Assembly (NCBI RefSeq): GCF_963664555.1
Contig: NZ_OY761461.1
Location: 1,550,001-1,614,000 of the forward strand
Direction of reading: 5' to 3'
Origin: Labilibaculum sp.
GTDB lineage: Bacteria > Bacteroidota > Bacteroidia > Bacteroidales > Marinifilaceae
DNA length: 64,000 nucleotides
Positions 1 to 9,504 of the stretch are shown here, piece by piece. The position numbers were made by a program, and so were the translations under genes. Under the pieces are notes generated by a model that saw only the letters and a program-made list of their open reading frames with translations, made no database searches and had not been told where the DNA came from. Positions within the stretch are counted from its first letter, which is position 1. Each line of letters starts with the position of its first letter.

Positions 1-524
1 ATTAAAGGAATGTTTAAAGAATCGGCCAATTGACGGGTAATGGCTGGATATCCTTTTAGCCGATCATCAAGTAAGCCATTGTCTTTAAAAGTTCTCATCA
101 CAATTGAAGTGGCCAAAATTGGCCGGGCTTTTTTTGCTTGTGCTTCCTTTACCATAGTAATCAGATTTCTTTTGTAATCAGGGTAGGAGGCATGTCTTTC
201 CGGTTTTGAGGAAGCATCGTTGTGACCAAATTGAATGATCACATAATCATTTGGATGAAGGGAATCAACGACTTCTTTCCATCGTCCTTCTGCCAAATAA
301 CTTTTGGTACTTCTGCCTGCTTTTGCCTTGTTAACAACAGTTACATGCTCATCGAAAAAATCGGGCAGCATCTGTGCCCATCCTCTCATGACTGTTTTTG
401 TAGTGTCGTAGCTTTGAGCTGTAGAATCGCCTGATATAAATATACGAACGTCTTTTGGTTCTTGTGAGCAGCAAACCAAAAGGAATGTGCTTATAGTGAG
501 TAATAGTATTGCTTTGATTTTCAT
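1..524 (-). CDS. Rhamnogalacturonan acetylesterase, CE12-type SGNH hydrolase (3' end outside window)
   Basis: Begins with ATG at 524 on the minus strand and stays open to the window edge, so 174 residues are visible and the C-terminus is missing. The N-terminus is a lipoprotein signal with a cysteine pair (LLVCCSQ). The SGNH blocks are clear: GDST with the nucleophile serine near residue 34, a GRS block II near residue 70, and FGHND block III near residue 100. The closing DxxH block lies beyond the edge. The family removes acetyl groups from galacturonate in the rhamnogalacturonan backbone. It sits 67 nt behind the three-domain enzyme on the same strand with no hairpin between, so co-transcription is likely. 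The CE12 assignment rests on motifs and context; another SGNH esterase specificity is possible. Confidence 0.85.
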   Translation of the reverse strand, partial: MKIKAILLLTISTFLLVCCSQEPKDVRIFISGDSTAQSYDTTKTVMRGWAQMLPDFFDEHVTVVNKAKAGRSTKSYLAEGRWKEVVDSLHPNDYVIIQFGHNDASSKPERHASYPDYKRNLITMVKEAQAKKARPILATSIVMRTFKDNGLLDDRLKGYPAITRQLADSLNIPL

Positions 525-591
525 GTCTTTACTGATTTTTGATCTTGATTTGAATGTGCTCAGAAAAGCTTCCTGAATTATTTTATTGATC

Positions 592-3500
592 TTAAGGATT
601 AACTAATTTAATATCTACCGGTAAATTACGATTACAGGATATTTGGTTATTTACAAATTTTAATTCTCCCACCTGTATGGATGATCTTCTGGTTTCATAC
701 TTGTCATCATTAATGCCTTCAAGTCTTCCCGGATGAGTAAAATAGAAAATGTAAGCTCTGCCATTATTGATTACGACATCAGCATGTCCACCTTTTACCT
801 GATCATCTTCATAACATCCGGGTTTATCCAATATGTTTTCCTTTTGAAGATGCCAGTTTTGCATGTTTTTGGAACTGAAAACAGATAATCCATCCCATGA
901 ATCAATAATCATGAAATATTGGTTTTTCCAGAAGAAGACAACCGGGCCTTCACCACGTTTATTTCCAACAGCAAGTCCTTTATCTTCCCAATTGTACAGA
1001 TCGTTGCTTTCAGCATAGTAAATGGATTTATTATTTTTCTCATTGTTGTAGTACATTCTCCATTTTCCGTTTGGAGATTTTACAACTTCAGCATCAATTA
1101 CTTTATCGGAAGCTAAATTTAGCTGAGATTCAAATTTCCAGTCAATCAGGTTACTACTGGTTAAATGAATGATGTGACGGGGATGATTCCAATCGCTGAA
1201 AATTCCCGGTACAACAGTCAGGTACATGTGATAGATTCCGTCATGTACTGCTACATCAGGAGCCCAAAAGGTAGTGCTGTCGCCGCCATAATTTATGTTT
1301 GCATCAGCCCGGTATTTCCAGTTTAGTCCTCCATCTTCTGATTCGGCTATACCAATAGGTGTTCCGTGCACCCAATCAACTCCATTTGTGTTTTCCAGAT
1401 TGGCTCTACGGTTGGTATAGAGCATGAACCATTTTTGTTCTTTTTTATTCCATACAACAACCGGATCTGCAGCTCCGTCAAATTTAGGATCGCGGTACAA
1501 AGGTTTTGATGCCACTTTAGTTGGATTGTCTATGGCTTCTTTTTTCATATATTTTTTCAGGTCGCAATTTTCCAGATTATAAACGGCCTTGGCAATTGTA
1601 TTTCCGTTCGTTATCGCTCCAATATAAGAAGTGTGTACATTATCTTTATAGTAGGGTTTAGTGGCCTCCTGACCAATTTTTTCGTATTCTTTTGCGCAAA
1701 GATCGTTGGCATCGATATAGCAAACGCCTTCGTCTTCTGCGGCTTGTTTTGTCCATTTTGCGTAGGTATCCGTTACACGCACCATTTTATCATCTTCCCA
1801 GTTGTTTCGTGGAGTATGGGCCAAAGCAATTACTTTTACACCATGAGCTTTAGCTTGTTTGATATAATGGCGCATGTAATGACCAAATGTATATACCGTT
1901 TCCGGTCCGCCTGTGGCTTCCATGGTATAGGTTTTTGATTCTTCACCAGCTCCTTTGATAGAAGCCCGGGCGCGTCCGGTATCAAAGGAACCGCCATCAT
2001 TGTGACCGAACTGAATAAACAAGTAATCTCCTTCCTGTAAGCCTTCCAATACATTTTGCCACAACCCTTCGGTTAGGAATGTTCTGCTGCTGCGACCACC
2101 TAACGCATGGTTTTCCACTGTAATTTTTGTTGTATCAAAAAAGCGATCGAAAAAGCTGGCCCAGCCCCATTGTCCTAAATCACCTTTGTCTCGGCCATTT
2201 TTTACTGTAGAATCACCAATTACAAACACAACCGGTTTTTTTCCTTTACGACTGCTGCCTGCTTTTTTGTATGGCGGATGTCTTGGATCACCAACTTCAA
2301 AAATGGGTTCCGAATAGGGTAGTGTTTGTCCGTAAAAATGAATTGCACTATCGTTCATTTTAGGAAACCAGTGATTGCATAATTCGATCATCTCAGCACC
2401 GGCGAGCAACATTGGTCCATATCCATGAGCGGCAAAAGTACTGGCTGGGCGATGATAATAGAATGCCGGATCAAATCCCATTCCTGTTCCTACACAAGTA
2501 CCTTCAACTTGTCCTTTCGGATTTATTTTTTGAGAAAGAGCATTCCATCCCAAAGTAACTACAGGACCGTATACTCGTGCATTTAACCATCCCTGATTGA
2601 TACCGTGAGCAATTGCAAATACGTAAATTGCACTTGCTGAAGTTTCCAGGTAAGAATCGTTTTTATCTATTAATTGGTGCCATAAACCTTGTCCGGATTG
2701 ATACTGAACCAATGAACTAATTTGCTGTTGATAAAGATCCATGATCCATTTTCTATCTTCATTATCTTTAGGCAAAACATCCAAAGCTTCGCAAAGGGTT
2801 AGCAAAGCCCAGCCATTGGCCCGAGCCCAGAAAAATGTTGGTTCAGGTTTTAAACCTTCAGCCCATCCGTGACGAAAAAGACCTTTGTTTTCAACAAATA
2901 GTTTGTTTTTGAAAAGTTTTATTTGTCTAACGGCTTCCTGAGTGTATTTGTCATCATGCCTGTATTTTCCCATTTGCAGTAAAGCGGGAATACTCATGAA
3001 CATATCATCTAACCAAACGGTATTGTACAGCGGACGTTTGCGTGCAAATGTTCCATCTTTTAAGCGATATTGGTGGTACATGATATAATCGATGTAGTTA
3101 CCGATTAAAGTATCTAATTTTGAAGAGGCTTTGTCGAATGTTGATGTTTTGATCATTGCTGCACAGATGGCACCGGCATCATCTAAGGCTTTGGGTTGTA
3201 AAACTTTTGTCATCAAAGGATCAATCGTTCCAACTTCATCCAATTGTTTTTTGAAATAAGGAGTTGTTTCTGCTAAAAATGCAAAGCGGTTCCGTGCATA
3301 ATTCAAATACGTTTCATTATCAGTCACCTGAGTCATGCGCAACATGGCAGCATAAGTAACTCCCCATTCGTATGAGGTTAATCTGAAATCTCCTTTTTTT
3401 AACTGACTGTATCTGTCGATGTTTTCATACTTAGTAATAACTTTCTGACTTTTTGAATCAATTACTTTAGCAGGAGTAACTTTCTCCAGATAATTTACAA

Positions 3501-3756
3501 TCGTTTTTAGTTGATTTTCAATTTGATCTTTGTAAGGAGTCTGATAGTTTATTGGGTAATCAGCCTGTAAAAGATGAAGAGGTGTGTTTGCATCATTAAA
3601 TTCCGTTTTAATTCGAACGTCGGATTTATTGTTTTTTCCGGGTTCTGACTTTTTCTCCTGAGCATAGGAGAGAGAACACAATGAAATTATGAAAGTGAAA
3701 ATTAAAAATCGTTTAAAAAAAGTCTGATGTTGTGTATTACTAAATGAGAGCTTCAT
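592..3756 (-). CDS. Three-domain enzyme: GH105 unsaturated rhamnogalacturonyl hydrolase - CE12 acetylesterase - GH43-like glycosidase
   Basis: 1054 residues with an N-terminal signal peptide ending near YAQ (residue 32). Residues about 60-470 form a GH105 (alpha/alpha)6 domain with WLDD at 249-252 and WARANGW at 310-316. Residues about 505-735 form an SGNH/CE12 esterase with GDST (514-517), FGHND (583-587) and the closing DNVH (705-708). Residues about 752-1045 form a GH43-like five-bladed propeller with ADP at 763-765, FWAPD near 830-834 and repeated short Trp/Tyr blades. Linkers of 15-30 residues separate the domains. All three active sites look complete. The GH105 part would remove unsaturated galacturonate from lyase products, CE12 would deacetylate, and the GH43-like part probably removes arabinose or galactose side chains; that last substrate is inference. 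Confidence 0.88.
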   Translation of the reverse strand: MKLSFSNTQHQTFFKRFLIFTFIISLCSLSYAQEKKSEPGKNNKSDVRIKTEFNDANTPLHLLQADYPINYQTPYKDQIENQLKTIVNYLEKVTPAKVIDSKSQKVITKYENIDRYSQLKKGDFRLTSYEWGVTYAAMLRMTQVTDNETYLNYARNRFAFLAETTPYFKKQLDEVGTIDPLMTKVLQPKALDDAGAICAAMIKTSTFDKASSKLDTLIGNYIDYIMYHQYRLKDGTFARKRPLYNTVWLDDMFMSIPALLQMGKYRHDDKYTQEAVRQIKLFKNKLFVENKGLFRHGWAEGLKPEPTFFWARANGWALLTLCEALDVLPKDNEDRKWIMDLYQQQISSLVQYQSGQGLWHQLIDKNDSYLETSASAIYVFAIAHGINQGWLNARVYGPVVTLGWNALSQKINPKGQVEGTCVGTGMGFDPAFYYHRPASTFAAHGYGPMLLAGAEMIELCNHWFPKMNDSAIHFYGQTLPYSEPIFEVGDPRHPPYKKAGSSRKGKKPVVFVIGDSTVKNGRDKGDLGQWGWASFFDRFFDTTKITVENHALGGRSSRTFLTEGLWQNVLEGLQEGDYLFIQFGHNDGGSFDTGRARASIKGAGEESKTYTMEATGGPETVYTFGHYMRHYIKQAKAHGVKVIALAHTPRNNWEDDKMVRVTDTYAKWTKQAAEDEGVCYIDANDLCAKEYEKIGQEATKPYYKDNVHTSYIGAITNGNTIAKAVYNLENCDLKKYMKKEAIDNPTKVASKPLYRDPKFDGAADPVVVWNKKEQKWFMLYTNRRANLENTNGVDWVHGTPIGIAESEDGGLNWKYRADANINYGGDSTTFWAPDVAVHDGIYHMYLTVVPGIFSDWNHPRHIIHLTSSNLIDWKFESQLNLASDKVIDAEVVKSPNGKWRMYYNNEKNNKSIYYAESNDLYNWEDKGLAVGNKRGEGPVVFFWKNQYFMIIDSWDGLSVFSSKNMQNWHLQKENILDKPGCYEDDQVKGGHADVVINNGRAYIFYFTHPGRLEGINDDKYETRRSSIQVGELKFVNNQISCNRNLPVDIKLVNP

Positions 3757-3796
3757 CGTGAAAATTTTATAGGCTGTTATCTGTTATTACTTGCAT

Positions 3797-3804
3797 CAAA
3801 AGTA
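3797..3804 (-). promoter_or_regulatory. Candidate -7 box for the three-domain enzyme gene
   Basis: On the minus strand this reads TACTTTTG, a full match to the Bacteroidota TAnnTTTG -7 element, about 40 nt upstream of the start codon at 3756. No clear TTTG -33 element lies at the expected distance. The 263-nt gap 3757-4019 otherwise holds the SusD terminator and an AGTACTAA octamer at 3886-3893 that recurs in two other intergenic regions of this locus. Confidence 0.4.
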
Positions 3805-3952
3805 GAAATGAATAAATTGTAACAGATGTATATTTTTCCGTATTCATGTCAAATCATCCATATCTGGAGATGTTTTCATCAATACAGTACTAAATATCGT
3901 ACATATTGCTATTTGGAAGAGTTTAGCTGTAAATTGTTTTTAGTGATAATCA

Positions 3953-4004
3953 GAATAAAAAAAATCACTAAACCGGAACAGGTTTGAACCGGATTAGTGA
4001 TTTT
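3953..4004 (-). terminator. Rho-independent terminator of the susD-like gene
   Basis: The arms 3961-3976 and 3989-4004 pair over 16 positions with one mismatch. On the minus strand the stem is followed by a run of U (3961 down to 3953). It lies directly behind the susD stop at 4020, so it closes the SusC-SusD transcript and separates it from the three-domain enzyme. Confidence 0.85.
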
Positions 4005-4019
4005 ATAGTTTAGTATCTG

Positions 4020-6086
4020 TTAGTATCCTGGGTTTTGCATTGCTTGTTTCTCTTCCGAACTTAATGCCTGCCCATTTTCATTGGTAATGGCATCAAGAAA
4101 TGATTGAGGAATTGGACGATAATAGTGAGTCGCAGCATTAAAAGTTGAGTTGCCTCTTACCCAACCATCATTAAATGCCTTGAATCGGGCTTCGAGCCTT
4201 TTTGTACGGGCTAAATCTTCCCAACGTACTGTTTCTCCGCAAAGCTCACGAGTTCTCTCATTCAATAAGAAACACATCATTTTTTCTGCATTGCTCGAGC
4301 ATTCAAGCTTTGTATAAATTGGAGCATCTACTGAAGAATTGTAGATGTCACTTACTGAGTTGATATGCAATTCATTTACTGTGGAAGCAGTTGTTTCTGC
4401 CAGATCTCCATTTGATTCATAATAAGTGTTCTTATCGTAATAAACGGAACCGTCAGAAGAGTATCCTCCACCTTTACCGTTACAATAGCTATTGTTCTTA
4501 TAGGCTTGTCCTCCATCAATGTGAACAGCACGATCTTCTCCATCTAAAAATGCGGCTCTGTCTCTTAATTTATTAATCCAAATAATAGCATTGGCATATT
4601 CCGACTCACCTTTACGTATGTAGGCTTCAGCAACCATTAGAGCGTCATCTGCAGAGCGGGCAAGAATGACATCGCGGGTTCCAAATTGAGATGCAATTGA
4701 AACTCTGTATCCATCGCGGAATTTCGATAATGCAACAAAACGTTTCTGAACACCATAATACCCTTCATTACCATGTTGCCCAATCCAATCTTGTGCGTCA
4801 CCATTAAAATAACGAACAAATGTGTGGGTGTTTTGCATAACACCATCTTTTAAAACACCGGTTACATCATTTGTAACAGGATTATATCTGGTATCGCCAG
4901 CATTGTTAACAATGTATTTAATAGCCAGATCTCCGCCTTCAAATCGTTTTGTTCCAGCTACAGTTCCTACAGGTCCTAAAATAGCATTATCGGCAGTCCA
5001 TTCCGGAGCATTTGCTGTAGAGTTACATCCGTAACTAGTAATAAAAGATTTCCAGAATCTTGAGTCGTTCACACGATCAAATACATCCATGGTATAATTA
5101 GTAGTTCGGGCATAACAGAATTCACGACCCCCTGATATATCTCTTTTTGTACCGGAAATATCTTGATAAACAGATGGGTAATAAAGATGCATCTGATTTC
5201 CATATCTACCCCAGGTAGATTGATCGTCAGAAAATTGAGCAGCCAAAACGACTTCAGAAACACGTTCGTTGGCACCATTTGCAGCTTGATAATCCCATAA
5301 TTGTACATAGTTTGTACATAAAGGATGTGCAGTTACGACTTCTGTTCCATATTTAATTACATCATCTAAATCAGCGCTTATATAGCTTGAGTTCCATGAA
5401 TTATACAACTCACTTGCACGTGTTAATTTTGATTTTGCAAGAAAATGAGCTGCAGCATATTTTGATATGCGGCCAGTTGCTTCTGGATTTGCAGGTAATA
5501 AATCATATGCCGACTTAAAATCTGCAATGATTTGTGCAAAACATTCTTCTTCTGTGGCTCGTGTAAAATAAGTTTCAACCGCTGTTGATGGTTCTAATTT
5601 CAATGGCACACCTCCATATTGAGTGGTAAGAGTTAAATAAAAATAGCCACGTAGAAAATAACCTTCGCCTAATCGAGTGTTATAATTTGAATTTTCTTTA
5701 TCGTAATAAAGAGGCATATTTTGAATAATGGTGTTTGCTGATTCAACACCGGCATACATGTTTTGCCACACAGGCTTGTTGTTTCCGCCTTCTGCTGAGT
5801 TTAAATCAGCACTATAACCGTTGTAGTCGGGGATGGCGTTATTTGCATCTGTGAATTCATCTACACCTACGTTAAACATTTTAATTCCCCAGGTATAGTT
5901 GAATTTAAATTTCAGTTTCTGGTATGTTCCTATAACCAGTTGATCCAGCCCCTCTTGTGTTTCAAACGTCTGAGTGCTTTGGGTTGTTGTAAGCTCCTCG
6001 TCCAGAAACTCATCTTTGCAGGATGATACAGAAAAAGTTAAGAAACTTATCAGCCCCAATAGTATTAATATTTTATTATTTCTCAT
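4020..6086 (-). CDS. SusD/RagB-family glycan-binding outer-membrane lipoprotein
   Basis: 688 residues, somewhat longer than a typical SusD. The signal peptide ends in a lipobox with the acylated cysteine near residue 23 (VSSCKDE), so the protein should be lipid-anchored at the cell surface. The N-terminal half carries TPR-like helices, seen in RGYFYLTLTTQYGG near residue 125, and the C-terminus has the family ending with the NERTREL block, RWEDLARTKRL and YRPIPQSFLDAI. It binds oligosaccharides and acts as the lid of the SusC channel encoded 17 nt upstream. Context with CE12, GH105, PL11 and GH28 genes makes a rhamnogalacturonan fragment the probable ligand. Confidence 0.95.
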   Translation of the reverse strand: MRNNKILILLGLISFLTFSVSSCKDEFLDEELTTTQSTQTFETQEGLDQLVIGTYQKLKFKFNYTWGIKMFNVGVDEFTDANNAIPDYNGYSADLNSAEGGNNKPVWQNMYAGVESANTIIQNMPLYYDKENSNYNTRLGEGYFLRGYFYLTLTTQYGGVPLKLEPSTAVETYFTRATEEECFAQIIADFKSAYDLLPANPEATGRISKYAAAHFLAKSKLTRASELYNSWNSSYISADLDDVIKYGTEVVTAHPLCTNYVQLWDYQAANGANERVSEVVLAAQFSDDQSTWGRYGNQMHLYYPSVYQDISGTKRDISGGREFCYARTTNYTMDVFDRVNDSRFWKSFITSYGCNSTANAPEWTADNAILGPVGTVAGTKRFEGGDLAIKYIVNNAGDTRYNPVTNDVTGVLKDGVMQNTHTFVRYFNGDAQDWIGQHGNEGYYGVQKRFVALSKFRDGYRVSIASQFGTRDVILARSADDALMVAEAYIRKGESEYANAIIWINKLRDRAAFLDGEDRAVHIDGGQAYKNNSYCNGKGGGYSSDGSVYYDKNTYYESNGDLAETTASTVNELHINSVSDIYNSSVDAPIYTKLECSSNAEKMMCFLLNERTRELCGETVRWEDLARTKRLEARFKAFNDGWVRGNSTFNAATHYYRPIPQSFLDAITNENGQALSSEEKQAMQNPGY

Positions 6087-6103
6087 AATTAATTTTTTTA
6101 ATA

Positions 6104-9100
6104 TTAGAATCCAAGATTCAAACCAAATACGAAACTTTTAAGTGTTGTTGATGAACCTACTGATGTTGTATTGTTGTTATAACCCGAAAGATCGGTGTCT
6201 AAATAATCACATTTAGAATAGATTGTAAATGGATTCATACATTGAGCGTATACTTTAAGTTTGCTGATTCCCAGTTTTTTTAACTGTTTTGGGGTGAAGT
6301 TATAGCCTAAACTGATGTTACGCATTTTTACAAAAGATCCGTCTTGATAATTCATAGAGCTGGCATAAGTATCAGCAGCCTCTCCATTTGAACCAGGAGA
6401 ATAATATTCTGCATCTTCATTTTCTCCAGCGACCCAATAATCGATTTTACGCATTGCAAAGCGACCATCTAATGTTTCTTTTCCGCTTCTGAAAGTATTT
6501 CCCCAACGAGAGTATATAAAGAATGATAAATCAAAATTCTTGTATTTAAATGTGTTGGTCATACCTCCAGACCAGTCCGGGCGTTTATTTCCAACAATTT
6601 GTCTATCCTCGTTGGCATCAATAGTACCGTCGTTGTTTAAGTCTTTAACTTTAATCTGACCAGGTTTACGACCATATACTGCAGCTTCAGCAGCTTCGGA
6701 AGTTTTCCAGATGCCATCATATACATAGTCGTAATAAACACCGATGTCTTCACCTATAAACCAAGCATTATTAAGATCTTCAGTCTTTCCATTATTCAAT
6801 TTTGAAATTTCGCTTTGATCTTTTGACCAAGAGATACTGGTTTCCCAGCTAAAATCATTTGATTTTATATTAACTGTATTAATTTGCAAATCAATACCCG
6901 AACCTTTTGTTTCACCGATGTTTGCCCAGGTTGAAGTATAACCTGTTAAACTTGGAATCGACATAATCATTAATAAGTCGGTGGTTTTTGTTTTATATGC
7001 ATCAACACTACCACTTAAGCGTCCGTTAAAAAGAACATAGTCTATACCAACATTATATTGGCCTGTTTTTTCCCAACTAAGATCGGTATTTGCCATTTTA
7101 GGAGGGTATTTAACTGAAGGATCAGATGCTACATATCCTAACTCAGATGATGTAGTACCCCAATTATAGTATAAAGAAGCAACTCCACCTTTTGTATCAT
7201 ATGCCTTAATTGCAGCGTTACCTGTTATACCATAACCAAAACGGGCTTTTAATCCATCAATCCATGAAGCATTGTTCATGAAATCTTCCTGATCAATACG
7301 CCAACCTAACGCCAAAGAAGGGAAACTTGCCCATTTGTTTCCAGCAGCTAATTGAGAAGCACCATCCCAACGCATAGATGCAGTCAACATGTATTTATCG
7401 TTGTAAGTGTAATTTCCCCTAAGCATATATGACTCCATTTGTTTCTCTGATAAACCGGTGCCAAGACTATATGCATCGCCTCCTGATGCAAGGTTGTACC
7501 ATAATTCGGAAGTTGAAGCAACATCTGTTGCTTTCATATCTCCATTTTCATAATGATACTTTGAGAAAGACTGCATTGCGGTTAAACCAACTTTATGAAG
7601 GTTTGAAAATGTTTTATTATAATACAATAAATTGTCTAATGTATAGGCACGTGTATTATTGGTATTATATTTGGCCGTATTGTTACCATCTCCATTAATC
7701 CCTTCAGCAGCATTAAAAACACCTAAACGATAGTAATTAAATTCCGGACCAAATTGAATGCGGTAACTTAAACCATCTAAAGGTTTCCACATATTCCCAA
7801 AATCCAATTGAGAATAAAAACTTCCGGTTGCACGCAATGATTGACGATTATTTGTGTTATAATCCAACTCTTTGATCGGGTTAATAATATTAACATCTCC
7901 TGCGGCAGGGTTTCTGATATAGTCTCCATTTTCATCATAAGGAACCGTCCATGGCAACATGGATTTTAGCGCAGAATAGTAATCCCCGGGACCGGTACTT
8001 GATTTTGTAAAGCTATAACCATAGTCTTGTTCTCCATAGCTAAGATTCATAGTTGTTCCGAACTTGAACCAGTTTGTAGGCGATACTTCAAAATTAGTTT
8101 TAGCAGTATATCGTTGATAAAGTTGATCGGGTTGCGTTCCTTCCTGACGTAAATATCCGAATGATCCATATCCCTTGAACTTCTCTGTACCACCTGACGC
8201 ACTAATGGTGTGTTCTGTAGAAACAGCAGTTCTTTTACCATGGTCACCCCAATTGTAATTTCCTACTTTACTGGCATCCCAAGCTCCATTTACCCATCCT
8301 TTTTCAATATTTGCGAAGGTAGCTCCAACAGATCCCCAAGTGGATAAATCGGCAGCATATGTAGGTGTAGCAGATGCATAACTACCCATGTTGTATTTTG
8401 CAAGTCTGGCATAATCCAACCATTCAGCGGCATCCATCATCTCAGTTACGTCGTACATTTTTTCAATGGTAACTGAACCGGAATAATTAAAACTGACAGC
8501 ACCTACTTTACCTTTTTTAGTCGTAACTAAGATAACACCATTGGCACCTCTTGATCCATAAATAGCTGTAGCAGAAGCATCCTTTAGAATATCAATACTT
8601 TCAATGTCACTTGGATTAATATTGTCGATTCCTCCACTTTGAACAACCATTCCATCTACTACGTATAATGGACTCTGGCTGGCATTTAATGATCGAATAC
8701 CTCTAATAGTAATACTTCCAGTCTCACCAGGTCTTTGATTTGACGTAATGTCAACTCCGGCAGTTTTTCCCTGCATGGCTTGTACAGCGTCTTTAACGGG
8801 CATTGCCACAATGTCTTCAGCACTAACCCTGGTTACAGCACCTGTTACATCGCTCTTCTTTTGTACACCGTAACCAACTACAATTAATTCATCAAGGTTT
8901 GTGGTTTCTTCACTGATTACAAAATTAATTACTGACTTCCCAGCAACAAGTACTTCCTGAGTTGAGAAACCAATAAAGCTTACGGTTATTGTTGCGTTTT
9001 TAGGTACTTTAATTTGGTAATTTCCATCAATATCTGTTATAGTACCATTTGTAACAGATCCTTTTTCTACGATAGTGGCTCCAATTATAGACTGGCCTGT

Positions 9101-9241
9101 TAGATCTTTAACACTACCTGTAACGGAAATCGTTTGTTCCTGTGCGCAAACGTTGACGCTTCCAGCCATAAAAAAACAACCTGTAAGTAGTGTTATGAAA
9201 AACACTTTAAATTGTTCCTTTCTTGATTTAAATAAATTCAT
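6104..9241 (-). CDS. SusC/RagA-family TonB-dependent outer-membrane transporter
   Basis: 1045 residues. A signal peptide (to about residue 34, CAQEQ) precedes a carboxypeptidase-D-like regulatory domain (about 36-115, with GTITDIDGNYQIKVP), a plug domain (about 125-240, with ILKDASATAIYGSRGANG) and a 22-strand barrel ending in an aromatic residue (GLNLGF). There is no N-terminal STN domain, so direct ECF-sigma/anti-sigma signalling is not expected. Together with the SusD lid it imports oligosaccharides into the periplasm using TonB energy. It is the first gene of a two-gene transcript and diverges from the GH105 operon over a 263-nt gap. The rhamnogalacturonan substrate is inferred from neighbours. 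Confidence 0.96.
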   Translation of the reverse strand: MNLFKSRKEQFKVFFITLLTGCFFMAGSVNVCAQEQTISVTGSVKDLTGQSIIGATIVEKGSVTNGTITDIDGNYQIKVPKNATITVSFIGFSTQEVLVAGKSVINFVISEETTNLDELIVVGYGVQKKSDVTGAVTRVSAEDIVAMPVKDAVQAMQGKTAGVDITSNQRPGETGSITIRGIRSLNASQSPLYVVDGMVVQSGGIDNINPSDIESIDILKDASATAIYGSRGANGVILVTTKKGKVGAVSFNYSGSVTIEKMYDVTEMMDAAEWLDYARLAKYNMGSYASATPTYAADLSTWGSVGATFANIEKGWVNGAWDASKVGNYNWGDHGKRTAVSTEHTISASGGTEKFKGYGSFGYLRQEGTQPDQLYQRYTAKTNFEVSPTNWFKFGTTMNLSYGEQDYGYSFTKSSTGPGDYYSALKSMLPWTVPYDENGDYIRNPAAGDVNIINPIKELDYNTNNRQSLRATGSFYSQLDFGNMWKPLDGLSYRIQFGPEFNYYRLGVFNAAEGINGDGNNTAKYNTNNTRAYTLDNLLYYNKTFSNLHKVGLTAMQSFSKYHYENGDMKATDVASTSELWYNLASGGDAYSLGTGLSEKQMESYMLRGNYTYNDKYMLTASMRWDGASQLAAGNKWASFPSLALGWRIDQEDFMNNASWIDGLKARFGYGITGNAAIKAYDTKGGVASLYYNWGTTSSELGYVASDPSVKYPPKMANTDLSWEKTGQYNVGIDYVLFNGRLSGSVDAYKTKTTDLLMIMSIPSLTGYTSTWANIGETKGSGIDLQINTVNIKSNDFSWETSISWSKDQSEISKLNNGKTEDLNNAWFIGEDIGVYYDYVYDGIWKTSEAAEAAVYGRKPGQIKVKDLNNDGTIDANEDRQIVGNKRPDWSGGMTNTFKYKNFDLSFFIYSRWGNTFRSGKETLDGRFAMRKIDYWVAGENEDAEYYSPGSNGEAADTYASSMNYQDGSFVKMRNISLGYNFTPKQLKKLGISKLKVYAQCMNPFTIYSKCDYLDTDLSGYNNNTTSVGSSTTLKSFVFGLNLGF

Positions 9242-9504
9242 ACAACACTTGATTTAAATAGGTTCATAAAAACTTTTTAATAGATTAAACATAGATTGAA
9301 GCTTGAGTTACGAATCAGCTTGTTCAATGGCTGTAAAAATACTGTGGGCGTACACGACAAAAAATGGAAAATAGTACTAAAACATGTATTTATTTTAAGG
9401 TTTTTGTGTTGTGGATGATTTTCTAGGGATGTGTATAATTTTCCTTTTTTGCAGAAATGGGATGCAATATATTTGGTGCAAAAATATCTTAAATATCAAA
9501 TAGA
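9242..9504. other. Divergent intergenic control region between susC and the GH105 operon
   Basis: 263 nt between two divergent transcripts. It contains the plus-strand promoter described separately and the octamer AGTACTAA at 9373-9380 (inside the palindrome TAGTACTA), which also occurs in the control regions at 3886 and 19794. No TAnnTTTG element for the susC side was found, which suggests that the minus-strand promoter depends on an activator. No 21-bp repeat array like the one at the xylan promoters is present. Confidence 0.5.
9448..9475 (+). promoter_or_regulatory. Promoter of the GH105-CE12-DUF4450-GH28-PL11-esterase operon
   Basis: A TTTG element (9448-9451) and a TATATTTG -7 box (9468-9475) are separated by 16 nt, close to the usual Bacteroidota -33/-7 layout. 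The start codon of the GH105 gene is 29 nt further on. No other full TAnnTTTG match lies closer to the gene. Confidence 0.6.

Noticed and set aside
6104..9241. ECF-sigma/anti-sigma control of the SusC transporter
   Set aside because: Neither SusC protein has an N-terminal STN domain and no sigma or anti-sigma gene is present nearby.
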